NCBI RefSeq assembly: GCF_027587175.1
Contig: NZ_JAPCID010000067.1
Coordinates: 1 to 38,530, forward strand
Direction of reading: 5' to 3'
Source: Solirubrobacter deserti
GTDB taxonomy: Bacteria; Actinomycetota; Thermoleophilia; Solirubrobacterales; Solirubrobacteraceae
Length of the DNA: 38,530 nt
This document shows positions 24,973-33,843 of the stretch, one piece after another. Position 1 is the first letter of the stretch. Each line of letters starts with the position of its first letter. A program made the translations under genes and the position numbers. Under the pieces are notes generated by a model. It did not search any database. It worked only from the letters and a program-made list of their open reading frames with translations, and was not told the origin of the DNA.

Positions 24973-25358
24973 CTACCAGCTCGGGTCGTGCACCCGGCAA
25001 CACGCACTAAGCCTTCGATTGCGCGCGGGTGTTGTACGGCGGCCTGCCCGAAATCGCCGGCGGCCTTCCGTGAGCGCGAGTCACTTGCGGCGGCCAACGG
25101 TCAGTGGTGGCATCGCGCGTGCGGCGCTTGCGCGAGGACCCAAGGAAGAGCGGACCGTCGATAACCGCTTCCACTTGGGTCCTGAGCAGTCCGCGGGCTT
25201 TGCCGCAGCTGCCGTTGCGCGCTCGAGTGTCCGATCACGCGCGCCTCGGGCGGCTGACCCGACGGGCGGGTGTCCTGTGCCCCCTGATGATCCTGATGCA
25301 CGTGCTCGTCGACGATCAGCGTCTTAGCCGTCGGCCGGCGGAGCGCTTCGGCCGCTCG
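24973..25358. other. Non-coding interval after the MMPL gene
   Basis: No convincing gene is seen in these 386 bases. The only notable structure is the long hairpin at 25135-25183. This interval marks the change from well-packed genes to the loosely spaced right part of the window. Confidence 0.5.
25135..25183. repeat. REP-like palindromic element, copy 1, in a long hairpin
   Basis: Outer arms AGGACCCAAG (25135-25144) and CTTGGGTCCT (25174-25183) are perfect. Inside them AGCGG (25149-25153) pairs with CCGCT (25065+100, i.e. 25165-25169) around ACCGTCGATAA. The inner stem and loop match the repeat found between later genes. It could also end MMPL transcripts. Confidence 0.6.
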
Positions 25359-25847
25359 CTATGAACTCAGGAAGCGGAGCCGACCGCGTTGGTTGTCGCG
25401 ACTGAGCCAGCCATCGGCTTTCTGTTCGGCGATGAAACGTTCGAGGCGCTGCTTCTCGTGAGCGGGAAGCAGCGCCGCCGCTGCATTGAACGCCTGCACC
25501 GCGTCCTCGCTGCCATGAGCGAGCTGCCCCAGGACATCGCCGGCCCTCGTCTCCGTCCGTTCGAGCACACCGCTGATCGCCTCCGCGATCAGGCGCCCCC
25601 GGCGATCGTCGTCTACCCGAAGAAGCGTCTGGTGCACGGTCTCGTAAGCGCCGTAGTCCTCTTGGTCAATCAGCGTCTCGAGGACGGCGTGAAAGAACCT
25701 GTCGTCCTCGTCGCCCCGTAGCATTTCGAGCATCTCGATCAACCGCAGAAAGCGACGTTCGCCGACAACGGCATCGCCTCCATCGCCGTCCTGCGCAATC
25801 ACAGCTACGTCGCGCAGTTCCTGTCGCCACCGATCGAAGTCGTCCAC
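25359..25847 (-). CDS. Uncharacterised acidic helical protein (immunity-like?)
   Basis: A 162-aa soluble, probably all-helical protein: ERRFLRLIEMLEMLRGDEDDRFFHAVLETLIDQEDYGAYETVHQTLLRVDD form is acidic and repeat-like, ending DNQRGRLRFLSS. GTG 25847 is the likely start, 35 bp after the stop of the preceding gene, so the two are probably one transcript. The pattern of paired helices is reminiscent of Imm30-type immunity proteins, but I cannot confirm a family. Function unknown. Confidence 0.6.
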   Translation of the reverse strand: MDDFDRWRQELRDVAVIAQDGDGGDAVVGERRFLRLIEMLEMLRGDEDDRFFHAVLETLIDQEDYGAYETVHQTLLRVDDDRRGRLIAEAISGVLERTETRAGDVLGQLAHGSEDAVQAFNAAAALLPAHEKQRLERFIAEQKADGWLSRDNQRGRLRFLSS

Positions 25848-25882
25848 TTCGGCGAGTATGCCGCTCCGGCTCCGTGTGCCGC

Positions 25883-27339
25883 TCAACAGGCGGCCCAGTC
25901 GTGGGAAAGTTCGCCGTCGTGAAGGGACATCGCCAGTGCGGCGGAGTGCGCCTCCGTCGAAAAGGACCATTCGCCGACGCAAGGTGCTCGGTGGTCCTGA
26001 GGGAGCCTCTCGTCGACAGACACCACTTCCGCGGCGCGCCATCGGGCCGGCTGTTCTTGCTCCGCGGGCGGGAGCGTGACTTCGAGCAAGTACTGCGGTT
26101 GCTGGTCGCGGCGAGCGAGTCGGGCGTGCAGGACCACAAACTCTCCGCGGAAACTCGCAGCCTCCACGGTCGTCGCGTACGGCCCCGCAGGGAGAGTGCC
26201 GACGCGTCCTGTCCGATGAGAACGGTGAGGCCGTCCGCGCCGGGCTGCAGCCAGGCGACCAGAACTGCGATGGAGGGGACCCGGGAGCGCCCGGCCTCGT
26301 GGATGCGCTCGAGTCGGTCCTCGTTCCCGGCGTCTAGCCGGACGCGGCTCCAGCGGTCCGTGAGCGGCAGCACGTAGAACGCCGGCGCCGGCGGTTCGAG
26401 CCACTCCGGCCGAGACGGGGCATCAAGCTCGTGGTCGCGGATCGCTCGGGCTACGCCGATGCCGACGCGGCCCAGCGTCTTCAGGCCCTCGACCCTGGCG
26501 TCGCGGCGGTCGGCGGATGTGTCCCACAGGTGGTCGAGCGAGTGTTCGACCGCGGACGGGCTCATCGTCGCTCCGCGCCGCGCCAGTTCTCGTTCGAGCA
26601 GCGCACGCAACTCGTCCCGATCACGCCCGCGGCCGGCGGCCTTGACCGCGCTCACCGCCGCGCGCTGGGCCCGACCTTCGGCCAGGGTCTTCCTGAACGA
26701 GGGCCGCTTGCCGTCCAGCTGCGACGGTGGAGGCGCGGAGGGCAGCAGCGCATCGTCGCCACGACTGTCGATCCAGCGGCGCAGCTGGAAGGCCGTGCGT
26801 TGCTCCTCGCGGGCGAACGAACCCGTGCCCGGGACCGGCTCGTAGCGCGCGAGCGCGACGGCCGCCTCGTCGAAGCGCCCGGCAGCCGCCAAGAGCGCGG
26901 GCCGCTGGAGACCGCTCACCACCTCGAGCAGCGCGTCAAGACTCATGCTCGGCTCGGCGCCCTCGATCAGCGTCGCGAGCTGCTCCACCGCGGCCGGAAC
27001 GTCATCCGGCGTGGAGATCTCGAGAAAGTCCTCTACCTGGTCGTCGCTCGTTTCCACCAGCGCCAGCGCGAACCGCTCCCCGAGCAGCGGCCACCAGCGC
27101 CGCAACGGCTCGTACGTAACGCCGAAGCGGATGCCGGAGATCGCGACCGGCAAAGAGTCCGGGATCGACACGGGCTCGGTCACCTCGGCCGTCACTGCCA
27201 TTCCGCCCTCCAGCGGCCGCACGAACCCAGCCACGGACAACCCACCGGTCCAGGTGACCTCCCGCCAGCCCGCCCCGGCCAGCCGCTCCGTCAGACCTTG
27301 CCGCAGCGCTGCGCGCAATTCGTCCGCTTTGCGTCCCAT
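25883..27339 (-). CDS. Uncharacterised protein, one-base frameshift
   Basis: A protein of about 485 aa if one C is added in a C run (plus strand GGG, 26190-26192); the frame then continues from GQDASALS into PAGPYATTVEAASFRGEFVV and stops at 25883. The N-terminal ~110 residues (LTERLAGAGWREVTWTGGLSVAGFVRPLEGG) look like a single-domain fold faintly similar to DUF4304-type proteins. A middle part rich in Arg and Ala follows, then a beta-rich C-terminal domain ending LSHDWAAC. There is no signal peptide or membrane segment. ATG 27339 has AAGGGA 1-6 nt upstream. It precedes a small helical protein on the same strand; a toxin/immunity-type pair is conceivable but unproven. Confidence 0.6.
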
Positions 27340-27593
27340 TCCCTTTCATCCTCCCAACTCGGGCCGCGCTCCGCGCGACATCCGCAACGAGCGAGCCGGC
27401 CCGGACAGCAGCTGGCCTGCGGCGCGCAGCTCCACAGACGCCTCGACGCAGGCCACGAGACGCTCCCATCTCCCTGTGAGCGTCAGTTGAAGGCGCCGAT
27501 TCGTCGAGAAAGACCACGTTGCGTCGCCTCGGTGAAGGAATGAGGTAGCGCCCTTTGACGTGGGACGTGCCGGCTCGAGGGTAGGTTCCCGGT
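27340..27593. other. Interval with no firm gene
   Basis: A minus-strand frame running from about 27560 to a stop at 27346 reads like protein (LTGRWERLVACVEASVELRAAG) and ends 7 bp before the next gene's ATG, but it has no good start codon. It may be the remnant or frameshifted end of a small gene. A half-copy of the repeat (GATTCGTCGAGAA) lies at 27498-27510. Confidence 0.35.
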
Positions 27594-27899
27594 ATGTCTT
27601 CAGCGGGCGGGAGGGGGCCGGCGCCTCGTCCTCGGTGGGGCGCACGCATACTCGTCGCGGTCGCAGGTGCTTTGCTGCTGGTTTACGGGGCGTTGACGCT
27701 CTTTGTTGCATCGGCTTGGGGTCCGGGCAACAGCGACGAACTGGTGCATGGCGGGCCAGCACTGATCCCCTGGTACGGGCTCTCCGCGGTTGGGACGTTG
27801 GCCGCGGTCGCCAGTCTTGCGTTCGTGCCGTACCCGCGGATCGCTCGGTGGGCTTTTGCTCACTGCAACGACGAGCCATCGGCTGGACGGCGCTCCTAG
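27594..27899 (+). CDS. Small membrane protein
   Basis: A 101-aa protein with two hydrophobic helices: ARILVAVAGALLLVYGALTLFVA and WYGLSAVGTLAAVASLAFV. The N-terminus is Arg/Pro-rich and the C-terminus is a short hydrophilic tail (HCNDEPSAGRRS). TAGGTT lies 6 nt before ATG 27594. No family is recognised. Confidence 0.55.
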   Translation: MSSAGGRGPAPRPRWGARILVAVAGALLLVYGALTLFVASAWGPGNSDELVHGGPALIPWYGLSAVGTLAAVASLAFVPYPRIARWAFAHCNDEPSAGRRS

Positions 27900-28287
27900 T
27901 TGCCGGCACAGACTGAGCCGAACCCGAACCAATCCTGATCCGCGCCGCATGACTCGCGTGACTCGCACTCTCGGCTTACACAACCGTCATGCGCCCGATG
28001 AAGGGCGGCGACCGATCCAAGCGGGAGTCGGCCAGGCGAAACGCGCGGAACCGTCGAGAACCTACTTCGCCGCTTCCGCGGTGCGCGGCCGTGAGGTTTC
28101 GCTGAACTGCACGGTCGAATCTCAAGGCCTCGGACACCGGTCTGGCGCTCCGTCACCGGCTTGCGAACCAATCGCCTCTGAGCCGCATGGTGGTCCGCCA
28201 CGATCTCGAAGGTCCTTCGATCCTCGAGCGCGGCGTTCATTTGAGCCGTTCGCGAGTCGTCGACGACGTGCGGCCGCACCGCGCTGG
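27900..28287. other. Interval with no firm gene
   Basis: These 388 bases contain only weak frames, one of them a 38-aa very basic peptide from about 27990. A degenerate copy of the palindromic repeat sits at 28044-28080. Nothing else stands out. Confidence 0.4.
28044..28080. repeat. REP-like palindromic element, copy 2 (degenerate)
   Basis: CGCGGAA (28044-28050) and TTCCGCG (28074-28080) are perfect arms around CCGTCGAGAACCTACTTCG, which matches the repeat core except for a 2-nt deletion before TACTTCG. The deletion breaks any reading frame while the flanking bases are kept. Confidence 0.5.
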
Positions 28288-28584
28288 CTATGTGGCTGGC
28301 CCGATCACGAGCGAAATGCGGCCGCTCCCGCTGAGCCCGACGCGCACGAGCCGGTCCCCTACCGGTACGTCCGCTAGCACGCAGAAGCCGGTGCTGACCT
28401 GCGTTAGCGACACCGCCTGCTCGAGCGCCCGGCCGAGCTCGTCGATCTGCTCGGGCGTGGCGACGAGATCGTCGAGCACATCGCCGTGGGCAACCGTCAC
28501 CCGCAGGTGTCCCGAATCGGTGGGTGTGATGTGCAGAAGCTCCACGTCACCGTAATCATCGGCAGCATCCGTGTGATCCTGCAC
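28288..28584 (-). CDS. Small acidic protein of unknown function
   Basis: A 98-aa acidic soluble protein (DAADDYGDVELLHITPTDSG... VATPEQIDELGRALEQAVSLTQ ... VRVGLSGSGRISLVIGPAT). It looks like a compact alpha/beta domain without a recognised family. GTG 28584 has AAGGGG about 8 nt upstream. That ribosome site adjoins a half-copy of the palindromic repeat and the end of the IS110 element, so the insertion lies immediately upstream and may have separated the gene from its original promoter. Confidence 0.6.
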   Translation of the reverse strand: MQDHTDAADDYGDVELLHITPTDSGHLRVTVAHGDVLDDLVATPEQIDELGRALEQAVSLTQVSTGFCVLADVPVGDRLVRVGLSGSGRISLVIGPAT

Positions 28585-28595
28585 CTGCTGGCCCC

Positions 28596-28606
28596 TTCGT
28601 CGATAA
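28596..28606. repeat. Left half of the palindromic repeat at the IS110 edge
   Basis: TTCGTCGATAA matches the left half of the repeat exactly and then diverges into GTTGCTCC, 8 nt before the IS110 transposase stop. A right-half match lies at 29942-29954 on the other side of the element. Confidence 0.5.
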
Positions 28607-29941
28607 GTTGCTCCTATGTCAAGCAGGCAACGTTCGGGAGTGCGGTGACCGGCGTCGGGGCTGGGTCGTCGGGCGGTTCGCTGAGCAGGCGGTGGAAGCG
28701 TCGGGCGAGGTAGCGCTTGAGGCAGCGGATGGAATCTTTGCGGGTCTTGCCCTCGGCGATCTTGCGTTCCAGGTAGGCGCGCGTTTCGGGGTCGCGTTGA
28801 GCGCGGGGTGATGGCGATGGTGTGCAGTGCCCGGTTGAGTTGGCGATCGCCGCCGCGGTGTAGTCGGTGGCGGTCGCGTTGGCCGGAGGAGACCGGGATT
28901 GGGGCGGTGCCGGCCTGGCGGGCGAAGCGGGCGTCGGTGTCGAAGCGCTCGGCACCGGCAGTGCGGCCGATCAGGGTCGCGGCCGTTAACGTGCCGCAGC
29001 CGAGCTCAGCGAGCAGGCGAGGGCGATAGGCGCGGACCAGGGTGCGCAGTTGGGCTTCGATGTCGTTGGCTTGGCGCGTGAGTTGCCGGATCGAGATGGC
29101 GAGTTGGCGCGCGATCCGTACTCGTGCTTGGCTGGCAGGCAGCCGTTGCAGCTTGCGAGCGATCTTTCAAGCCACACCGGGTGATCGAGGCATCGGGCGG
29201 GCACCTGCGCTTCAAGCTGCGGGCACAGGTCGACGAGATGCCAGCGCAGCCGGTTCACGATGCGTGTGCGCTCGGCGACCAGGTCGTTGCGGTGATCGGC
29301 GAGCAGGCGGATCTCCATCGCGCGCTCATCCAGAAAGGCCGCGGGAAAGTGCTCAACGCCTCGCGCAGCACTGCACGCGCGACCGCCAGCGCGTCGATTT
29401 CGTCCGACTTGCCGGGACGACGCTCAGCCTCGCGCGCCTGCCCCATCAGCTGCGGGGCGACCCGAACCACACGCTCGCCGGCTGCGATCAGCGCGAGCTC
29501 GAGTCGACCGGAGACGTGACGGCAGTCCTCGATCGCCCACACGCGCTCCTCATCGAGGCCGCGCGCTCACCGCAGCGCCTGCAGATGCCCAGGCTCATCA
29601 GCGGTGATCGAGCGCTGTCCGCGGACGGTGCCGCTGCCGGCGTCAACCGCCGCCAGCGCATGCGTGCGCTTGTGAGTGTCGGCACCGAGCACGATCATCG
29701 ACCACCGTCCCTTCGAGAGCTGACCGCCAGACAGACCACCGACGGATAGACCTCAGTGAGGGCACGATTGCCAGGCTCCTATCGAGTCACGCCAGTGATC
29801 CTCGGGCAGCGACGGACGACATGACTTTTCCTAGCCAGACTCGCGTCGACTCGCTATTTCAGAGTCAGTCCGTCGCCCTCCCGAGACCCAACCGAGTCCA
29901 CCGGACAGACCGCCGGACCCTCGGCGACGATGACACTGACG
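28607..29941 (-). mobile_element. IS110-family insertion sequence (limits inferred)
   Basis: The transposase pseudogene plus about 243 nt upstream of its start lie between TTCGTCGATAA and CGCTATTTCGTTG, which together resemble one split copy of the regional repeat. The size of about 1.3 kb fits IS110 elements, which lack clear terminal inverted repeats. The limits depend entirely on the split-repeat reading; only about 7 nt would remain after the transposase stop. Confidence 0.5.
28614..29698 (-). pseudogene. IS110-family transposase, decayed or mis-sequenced
   Basis: Joined across frames this is a 361-aa DEDD transposase. It opens MIVLGADTHKRTHALAAVDA with the first catalytic Asp. The N-terminal domain continues VWAIEDCRHVSGRLE, KSDEIDALAVARA and LLADHRNDLVAERTRIVNRL. 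The Transposase_20 domain has AELGCGTLTAATLIGRTAG, ARQAGTAPIPVSSG and RGGDRQLNRALHTIA. Breaks: a TGA at codon 44 (29569-29567) where Trp is expected, single missing bases at about 29343-29345 and 29165-29167, and one extra base at 28805-28808. The three indels lie in homopolymers and could be read errors; the TGA is a substitution. GAAGGGACGG lies upstream of ATG 29698 as a ribosome site. Confidence 0.85.
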
Positions 29942-29954
29942 CGCTATTTCGTTG
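29942..29954. repeat. Right half of the palindromic repeat at the other IS110 edge
   Basis: CGCTATTTCGTTG matches CGCTACTTCGCTG of the full repeats at 11 of 13 positions. A shorter look-alike, CGCTATTTC, lies at 29852-29860 inside the element. Confidence 0.4.
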
Positions 29955-30176
29955 CCGAGTCCGCGCGGTAGGTCGCGATGAGCTCGATGCGACCGACGAT
30001 GTGGTCGTTGAATACCGACAGCGGGATGAGAGTAACGAGTACGGCGTGCTGGTGCTCGTCAATCACCGACTGCAGCAACTTCGGCGACTGCACGGATGGA
30101 AGGTGTACGTGCTGAACGCGCGGTCGCCCCTTCGGGGCTCCGACAGACATTGCGCTCGCTCCCCGGGCTGACGAGA

Positions 30177-30213
30177 GCCGCCGTCGGCAGCCGGGCGGCC
30201 CGGCTGCGGCGGC
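30177..30213. terminator. Long GC-rich hairpin
   Basis: GCAGCCGGGC (30187-30196) and GCCCGGCTGC (30198-30207) are perfect arms. The outer GCCGCC (30177-30182) and GGCGGC (30208-30213) extend the stem with a 4-nt bulge on one side. It has no T-run. It may end transcripts from either side or be a structured element. Confidence 0.4.
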
Positions 30214-30402
30214 CCGCGGACCGCACCGCGCACTGACAGCCGGCCAGTCGTCGGTTTCGGACTCGAGCCTGTTTGCTTTGCGACAACTCAGTCGATCAGG
30301 AGCTCAGAATTGGGTTAAGGTTCGTGCGGGCCGGCTGGCTGGCGCTTGAGCGGGTGGCAGAACCTTCTGCGGCGGCACATCTTCCTAGGAACGGGATGGT
30401 CG

Positions 30403-32238
30403 ATGGGATCTGTGACTTCGGTGGGCACGGGCGGCGAGGGGAACCTCAGCAGGCGGCTCGCCGGTACCGCGGCGGCGTTGACGCTGGCGGTAGCCGTGCT
30501 GGCCAGTGCGGGAGCGGCGAGCGCTCGGGCGCAGCTGTTCTGGGTGAATGCCGGAGGGTCGGCCCTAGGGCGCGCGAACCTCGATGGCAGCGGCGCCGAT
30601 CATCGGTGGCTGCCCGTTCCGGATGGCAGCCAACGAGGCGTTCCGTTCATGCGAACGGTGGCGGTAAGCACCAGTCACGTGTACTGGAGCAATAGCCGCG
30701 TGGGCATCGGGCGCGCGAACCTGGACGGTAGCGGCGCGAACTCGCAGTTCATCCCCACCTCCAACGCGTTCGGGGTGGCCGTCGATGGCACGTACGTGTA
30801 CTGGTCCAGCTCCGGGGCGATCGGGCGGGCCAAGCTGGATGGCAGCGAGGTCGACCCGACATTCATCACCGGGGTCGCCGCAAGCGGATTGGCGGTTGAC
30901 GGCACGCACATCTTCTGGGCCAGGAATACCAACCCCGGCACGATCGGGCGGGCGAACCTGGACGGCAGCGGAGCCGATCCGAATTTCATCCAGACCGATC
31001 GGCTCGGGGTTGAGAGCGTGGCCGTCGACGACGCTCACGTGTACTGGACGGTCTCCACCGCGAAGCGCATCGGGCGCGCCAACCTCGACGGCAGCGCCGT
31101 CGATCTGGACTTCATTGCCTCCGTCGGCAGCCCGGCCGCGGTAGCGGTGGACGACGCCCACCTGTACTGGACGACGAGCGGTCCCAACTCAATCGGACGA
31201 GCTGAAGTCGACGGCAGCGGAGGCGAGGAGACCTTCATCGCCCCACCCACCACCGGCTCGTTCCTTCCTTTCGGAATCGCCGTCAAGCCCACGACGGAGC
31301 CGTCGGTGCCGACAGGTTGGCAGACGCTGCGCTTTGCGCATAGCGAGCACGGGTTAACTGTGAGCGGCGCCAGCGAGGCGCCGGGCGCGGCGATCCTGCA
31401 GTGGCCGGTGAGCACGGGCGACTACCACTCACAGTGGCAACTGAAGCTCCGCGGCGAGCGCGGCTTCGAGGTCGTCAACCGCCACAGTGGACAGTGTTTG
31501 GACATCTGGTCCGAGCGTCCTGGCGCGCTGTTGCAGTGGCCGTGCGACGGCGGACTGGGTCAGCGCTGGGAGTTCGAGACGGCCGCTCCAGACGGTTCCC
31601 ATCGGACGCTCAAGAACGTTTACAGCGGCCTCGTGGTCAACCAGGCCGGAGCCACCAGTGCACGAGGGGGCGCGGTGATCCAGTGGCCGCGGACGCAGGG
31701 AGCAGCCAACGAGCAGTTGTCCATCACGCCGGCACCGAGCGGGGGCCCGACGTCTGGGCCGACGCCCACTCCAGCCCAGACCTCCACCGAAGTGCCAACC
31801 GGGTGGGTGTCGCTGGGTTTCCTGCACAGCGGCCAGGCGCTGAGCGTGAGCGACGCGAGCGCCGAACGGGGAGCGCCACTCGAGCAGCGCCCATTTGTCG
31901 TGAACGCAACTCACTCGCAGTGGAAGCTGGTCCCTGTGGACCAACGAGGCTTTGAGATCGTCAACCGCTCCTCCGGCCAGTGCCTGGACATCTGGTCAGA
32001 GGAACCTGGAGCGCTGCTGCAGTGGCCCTGTCACGGCGGGCTCGGACAGCGATGGGAATTCGACGCGGCCGCCTCGGGACCATTCTTCAGCGTCGTGAAA
32101 AACGTGTACAGCGGCTTGGTCCTCAACCAAGCGGGTGCCACGACCGCACCGGGCGGCGCTGTTTTCCAGTGGCACCAGACGCCCGCAGACAACGAACGTC
32201 TTGTCATCGCACCCGCACCACAACCGGGCCGCCGCTAG
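30403..32238 (+). CDS. Secreted beta-propeller protein with two ricin-type lectin domains
   Basis: A 611-aa exported protein. A signal peptide of about 42 residues (RRLAGTAAALTLAVAVLASAG, cleavage near ARA-Q) is followed by a YWTD-like propeller of six to seven blades. Each blade has a VYW segment and IGRANLDGSG. Two ricin-B domains follow, at about residues 295-445 and 460-605. Both contain SGQCLDIWSExPGALLQWPC and GLGQRWEF, so they look recently duplicated. A Pro/Thr-rich linker joins them. The protein should bind glycans outside the cell; no catalytic domain is seen. ATG 30403 is chosen because the signal peptide follows directly; it lies 33 nt after the perfect hairpin GCAGAACCTTCTGC (30357-30370). 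Confidence 0.82.
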   Translation: MGSVTSVGTGGEGNLSRRLAGTAAALTLAVAVLASAGAASARAQLFWVNAGGSALGRANLDGSGADHRWLPVPDGSQRGVPFMRTVAVSTSHVYWSNSRVGIGRANLDGSGANSQFIPTSNAFGVAVDGTYVYWSSSGAIGRAKLDGSEVDPTFITGVAASGLAVDGTHIFWARNTNPGTIGRANLDGSGADPNFIQTDRLGVESVAVDDAHVYWTVSTAKRIGRANLDGSAVDLDFIASVGSPAAVAVDDAHLYWTTSGPNSIGRAEVDGSGGEETFIAPPTTGSFLPFGIAVKPTTEPSVPTGWQTLRFAHSEHGLTVSGASEAPGAAILQWPVSTGDYHSQWQLKLRGERGFEVVNRHSGQCLDIWSERPGALLQWPCDGGLGQRWEFETAAPDGSHRTLKNVYSGLVVNQAGATSARGGAVIQWPRTQGAANEQLSITPAPSGGPTSGPTPTPAQTSTEVPTGWVSLGFLHSGQALSVSDASAERGAPLEQRPFVVNATHSQWKLVPVDQRGFEIVNRSSGQCLDIWSEEPGALLQWPCHGGLGQRWEFDAAASGPFFSVVKNVYSGLVLNQAGATTAPGGAVFQWHQTPADNERLVIAPAPQPGRR

Positions 32239-32396
32239 ACGTCTGGTCTTCCCCGCTTTCCGGAAACGACGGGCGTGACAGGCGCTGCTGCGAACGGGCA
32301 CGGAACGACGCCGAACCTTTCGATCATGAAGCGCCAGAACAGAGGAACCGCGGCGCCGCAGCCCTGCAATGCGGACGCTCCGGGTAACAGAGCGCT

Positions 32397-33842
32397 GTGG
32401 AGGTCACCGTCTTCGCTGAGCGGTATCGCGCCGTTCGTCGCCTGGGACATGGGGGCACCGCGACCGTGTTCTTGGCGCAGGACGAACGCCTGCAGCGCGA
32501 GGTCGCCATCAAGCGGGTGCATGGCGCGGAGGTCACGGCCACGACGGCGAAGCGGCTTTGGCGCGAGGCGCGCATCATGGCGTCGCTGCGCCACCCGAAC
32601 CTCGTGGCGATCTACGACATCGTGGTCGACGACGAGGACCTGCTGCTGGTCATGGAGTACGTCGAGGGTCGGACGCTCGCAGACGTTCTGGCCTCGGCGC
32701 CGTTGACCTGGCAGCGCACCGCGGAGTTGTTGGAGCCGATTGTGTCGGCGCTCGACTACGCGCATTCAAAGGGCGTCGTGCACCGTGACCTCAAGCCCGC
32801 CAACGTGCTGGTCGGCGACGACGGGTCGATCAAGGTGGCCGATCTCGGTCTGGCGACCGCGGCGGAGATCACCAAGATCACGCCGCCCGGGGCGATCATG
32901 GGCACGCCCGCGTACATGGCTCCCGAGCAGGCACGTCCAGGCACGCCTACAGCCGCCGCCGACGTGTTCGCGCTCGCGACGATCGCGTTCGAGGCCTTGA
33001 GCGGCAGCCTGCCTCGATGGGGTCCCGGCGTAGCCGCGATCTTGGCTCAAGCCACACGCGAGCCGCCAGCGGATCTGCGCGAGCACTGGCGTGACGCGCC
33101 TGCCGGTGCAGCCCGCGCGCTGATCCGCGGCATGTCGCCCATCCCGGAGGATCGCCAGCAAAGCGCATCGGATCTGCTGAGAGAGCTCACCGCCGGATTC
33201 ACCGAAGCGCCCACGACCGAGCCGGCACCAGCGAGCGTGCCATCGCCCACGCGCCCGGCCCCGGCGGTCCAGTCACACCCGCAACGCCACCGACGTGCGC
33301 GGACGCTCGTTCTGACAGCTCTCGCGGTCGCCGCCCTCGTGACCGTCGCGGTCTTGGCGAGCCGGCGTGCCTCGCCGCCATCCACAACGGCGCCGCCGCT
33401 GGCCAACGCGACGCCGGACCGCACTCCTCGCGTCACGCCCTCGCCTGCGGCGTCCCCCGCCGCGACACCCTCGCCCGCGTCCGCGACCGCGACCGCTGCT
33501 CCCCGCCCGAGCCGCTCGGCCACGGCGACCGTCCGGGCCTTCTACCGTCGCGCGGCTGCCGGCGAGTACGCCGGCGCCTGGAGCCTGGCTGGACCGCGGA
33601 TGCGGCAAGCGTTCGGCAACGACCTCCAGCGCTTTACCCGGGACCTCTCCTCGCTGCAGCGGATCGAGTTCGAGCGGATCACCGTCATCGCCCGCGACAA
33701 GGCCGGCGCCACGATCGCCATCCGATCCATCGCCACGCACGCCAACCGCGTCGACCGATGCGCCGGAACACTCCGCGCCGTGCGTCGCCCAGGACGGGGC
33801 TGGCTCGTCGAGCCGGCAAGCCTGCAGTGCACCTCGAGCTGA
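32397..33842 (+). CDS. Membrane Ser/Thr protein kinase (PknB type) with NTF2-like outer domain
   Basis: A 481-aa Hanks-type kinase. The cytoplasmic domain has the glycine loop [10 protein letters not shown], the catalytic Lys39 in VAIK, Glu57, [10 protein letters not shown] (catalytic Asp131), DLG at 149-151 in place of DFG, and [10 protein letters not shown]. One membrane helix ([19 protein letters not shown], about residues 304-322) leads to a Pro/Thr/Ala-rich stretch. The extracellular domain of about 100 residues ([23 protein letters not shown]...) resembles NTF2/SnoaL-like sensor folds and has a Cys pair near the end. GTG 32397 lies 6 nt after TAACAG. It follows the propeller-lectin gene on the same strand; a joint role at the cell surface is possible but unproven. 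Confidence 0.92.
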   Translation: MEVTVFAERYRAVRRLGHGGTATVFLAQDERLQREVAIKRVHGAEVTATTAKRLWREARIMASLRHPNLVAIYDIVVDDEDLLLVMEYVEGRTLADVLASAPLTWQRTAELLEPIVSALDYAHSKGVVHRDLKPANVLVGDDGSIKVADLGLATAAEITKITPPGAIMGTPAYMAPEQARPGTPTAAADVFALATIAFEALSGSLPRWGPGVAAILAQATREPPADLREHWRDAPAGAARALIRGMSPIPEDRQQSASDLLRELTAGFTEAPTTEPAPASVPSPTRPAPAVQSHPQRHRRARTLVLTALAVAALVTVAVLASRRASPPSTTAPPLANATPDRTPRVTPSPAASPAATPSPASATATAAPRPSRSATATVRAFYRRAAAGEYAGAWSLAGPRMRQAFGNDLQRFTRDLSSLQRIEFERITVIARDKAGATIAIRSIATHANRVDRCAGTLRAVRRPGRGWLVEPASLQCTSS

Positions 33843-33843
33843 T

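Larger units (their letters stand above)
29699..30402. other. IS110 leader region and interval before the lectin gene
   Basis: 29699-29941 is the upstream non-coding part of the IS110 element, where elements of this group encode their bridge RNA; no structure could be folded by eye. A minus-strand frame at 30150-29944 (68 aa, ATG start, ending IVGRIELIATYRADSATK) could be a small gene cut short at the repeat half-copy, but support is weak. Two hairpins lie at 30122-30142 and 30177-30213. Confidence 0.4.

Noticed and set aside
27896-28279. Minus-strand frame of 127 codons
   Set aside because: Irregular composition, no family resemblance, and it runs through a degenerate repeat copy; not supported as a gene.
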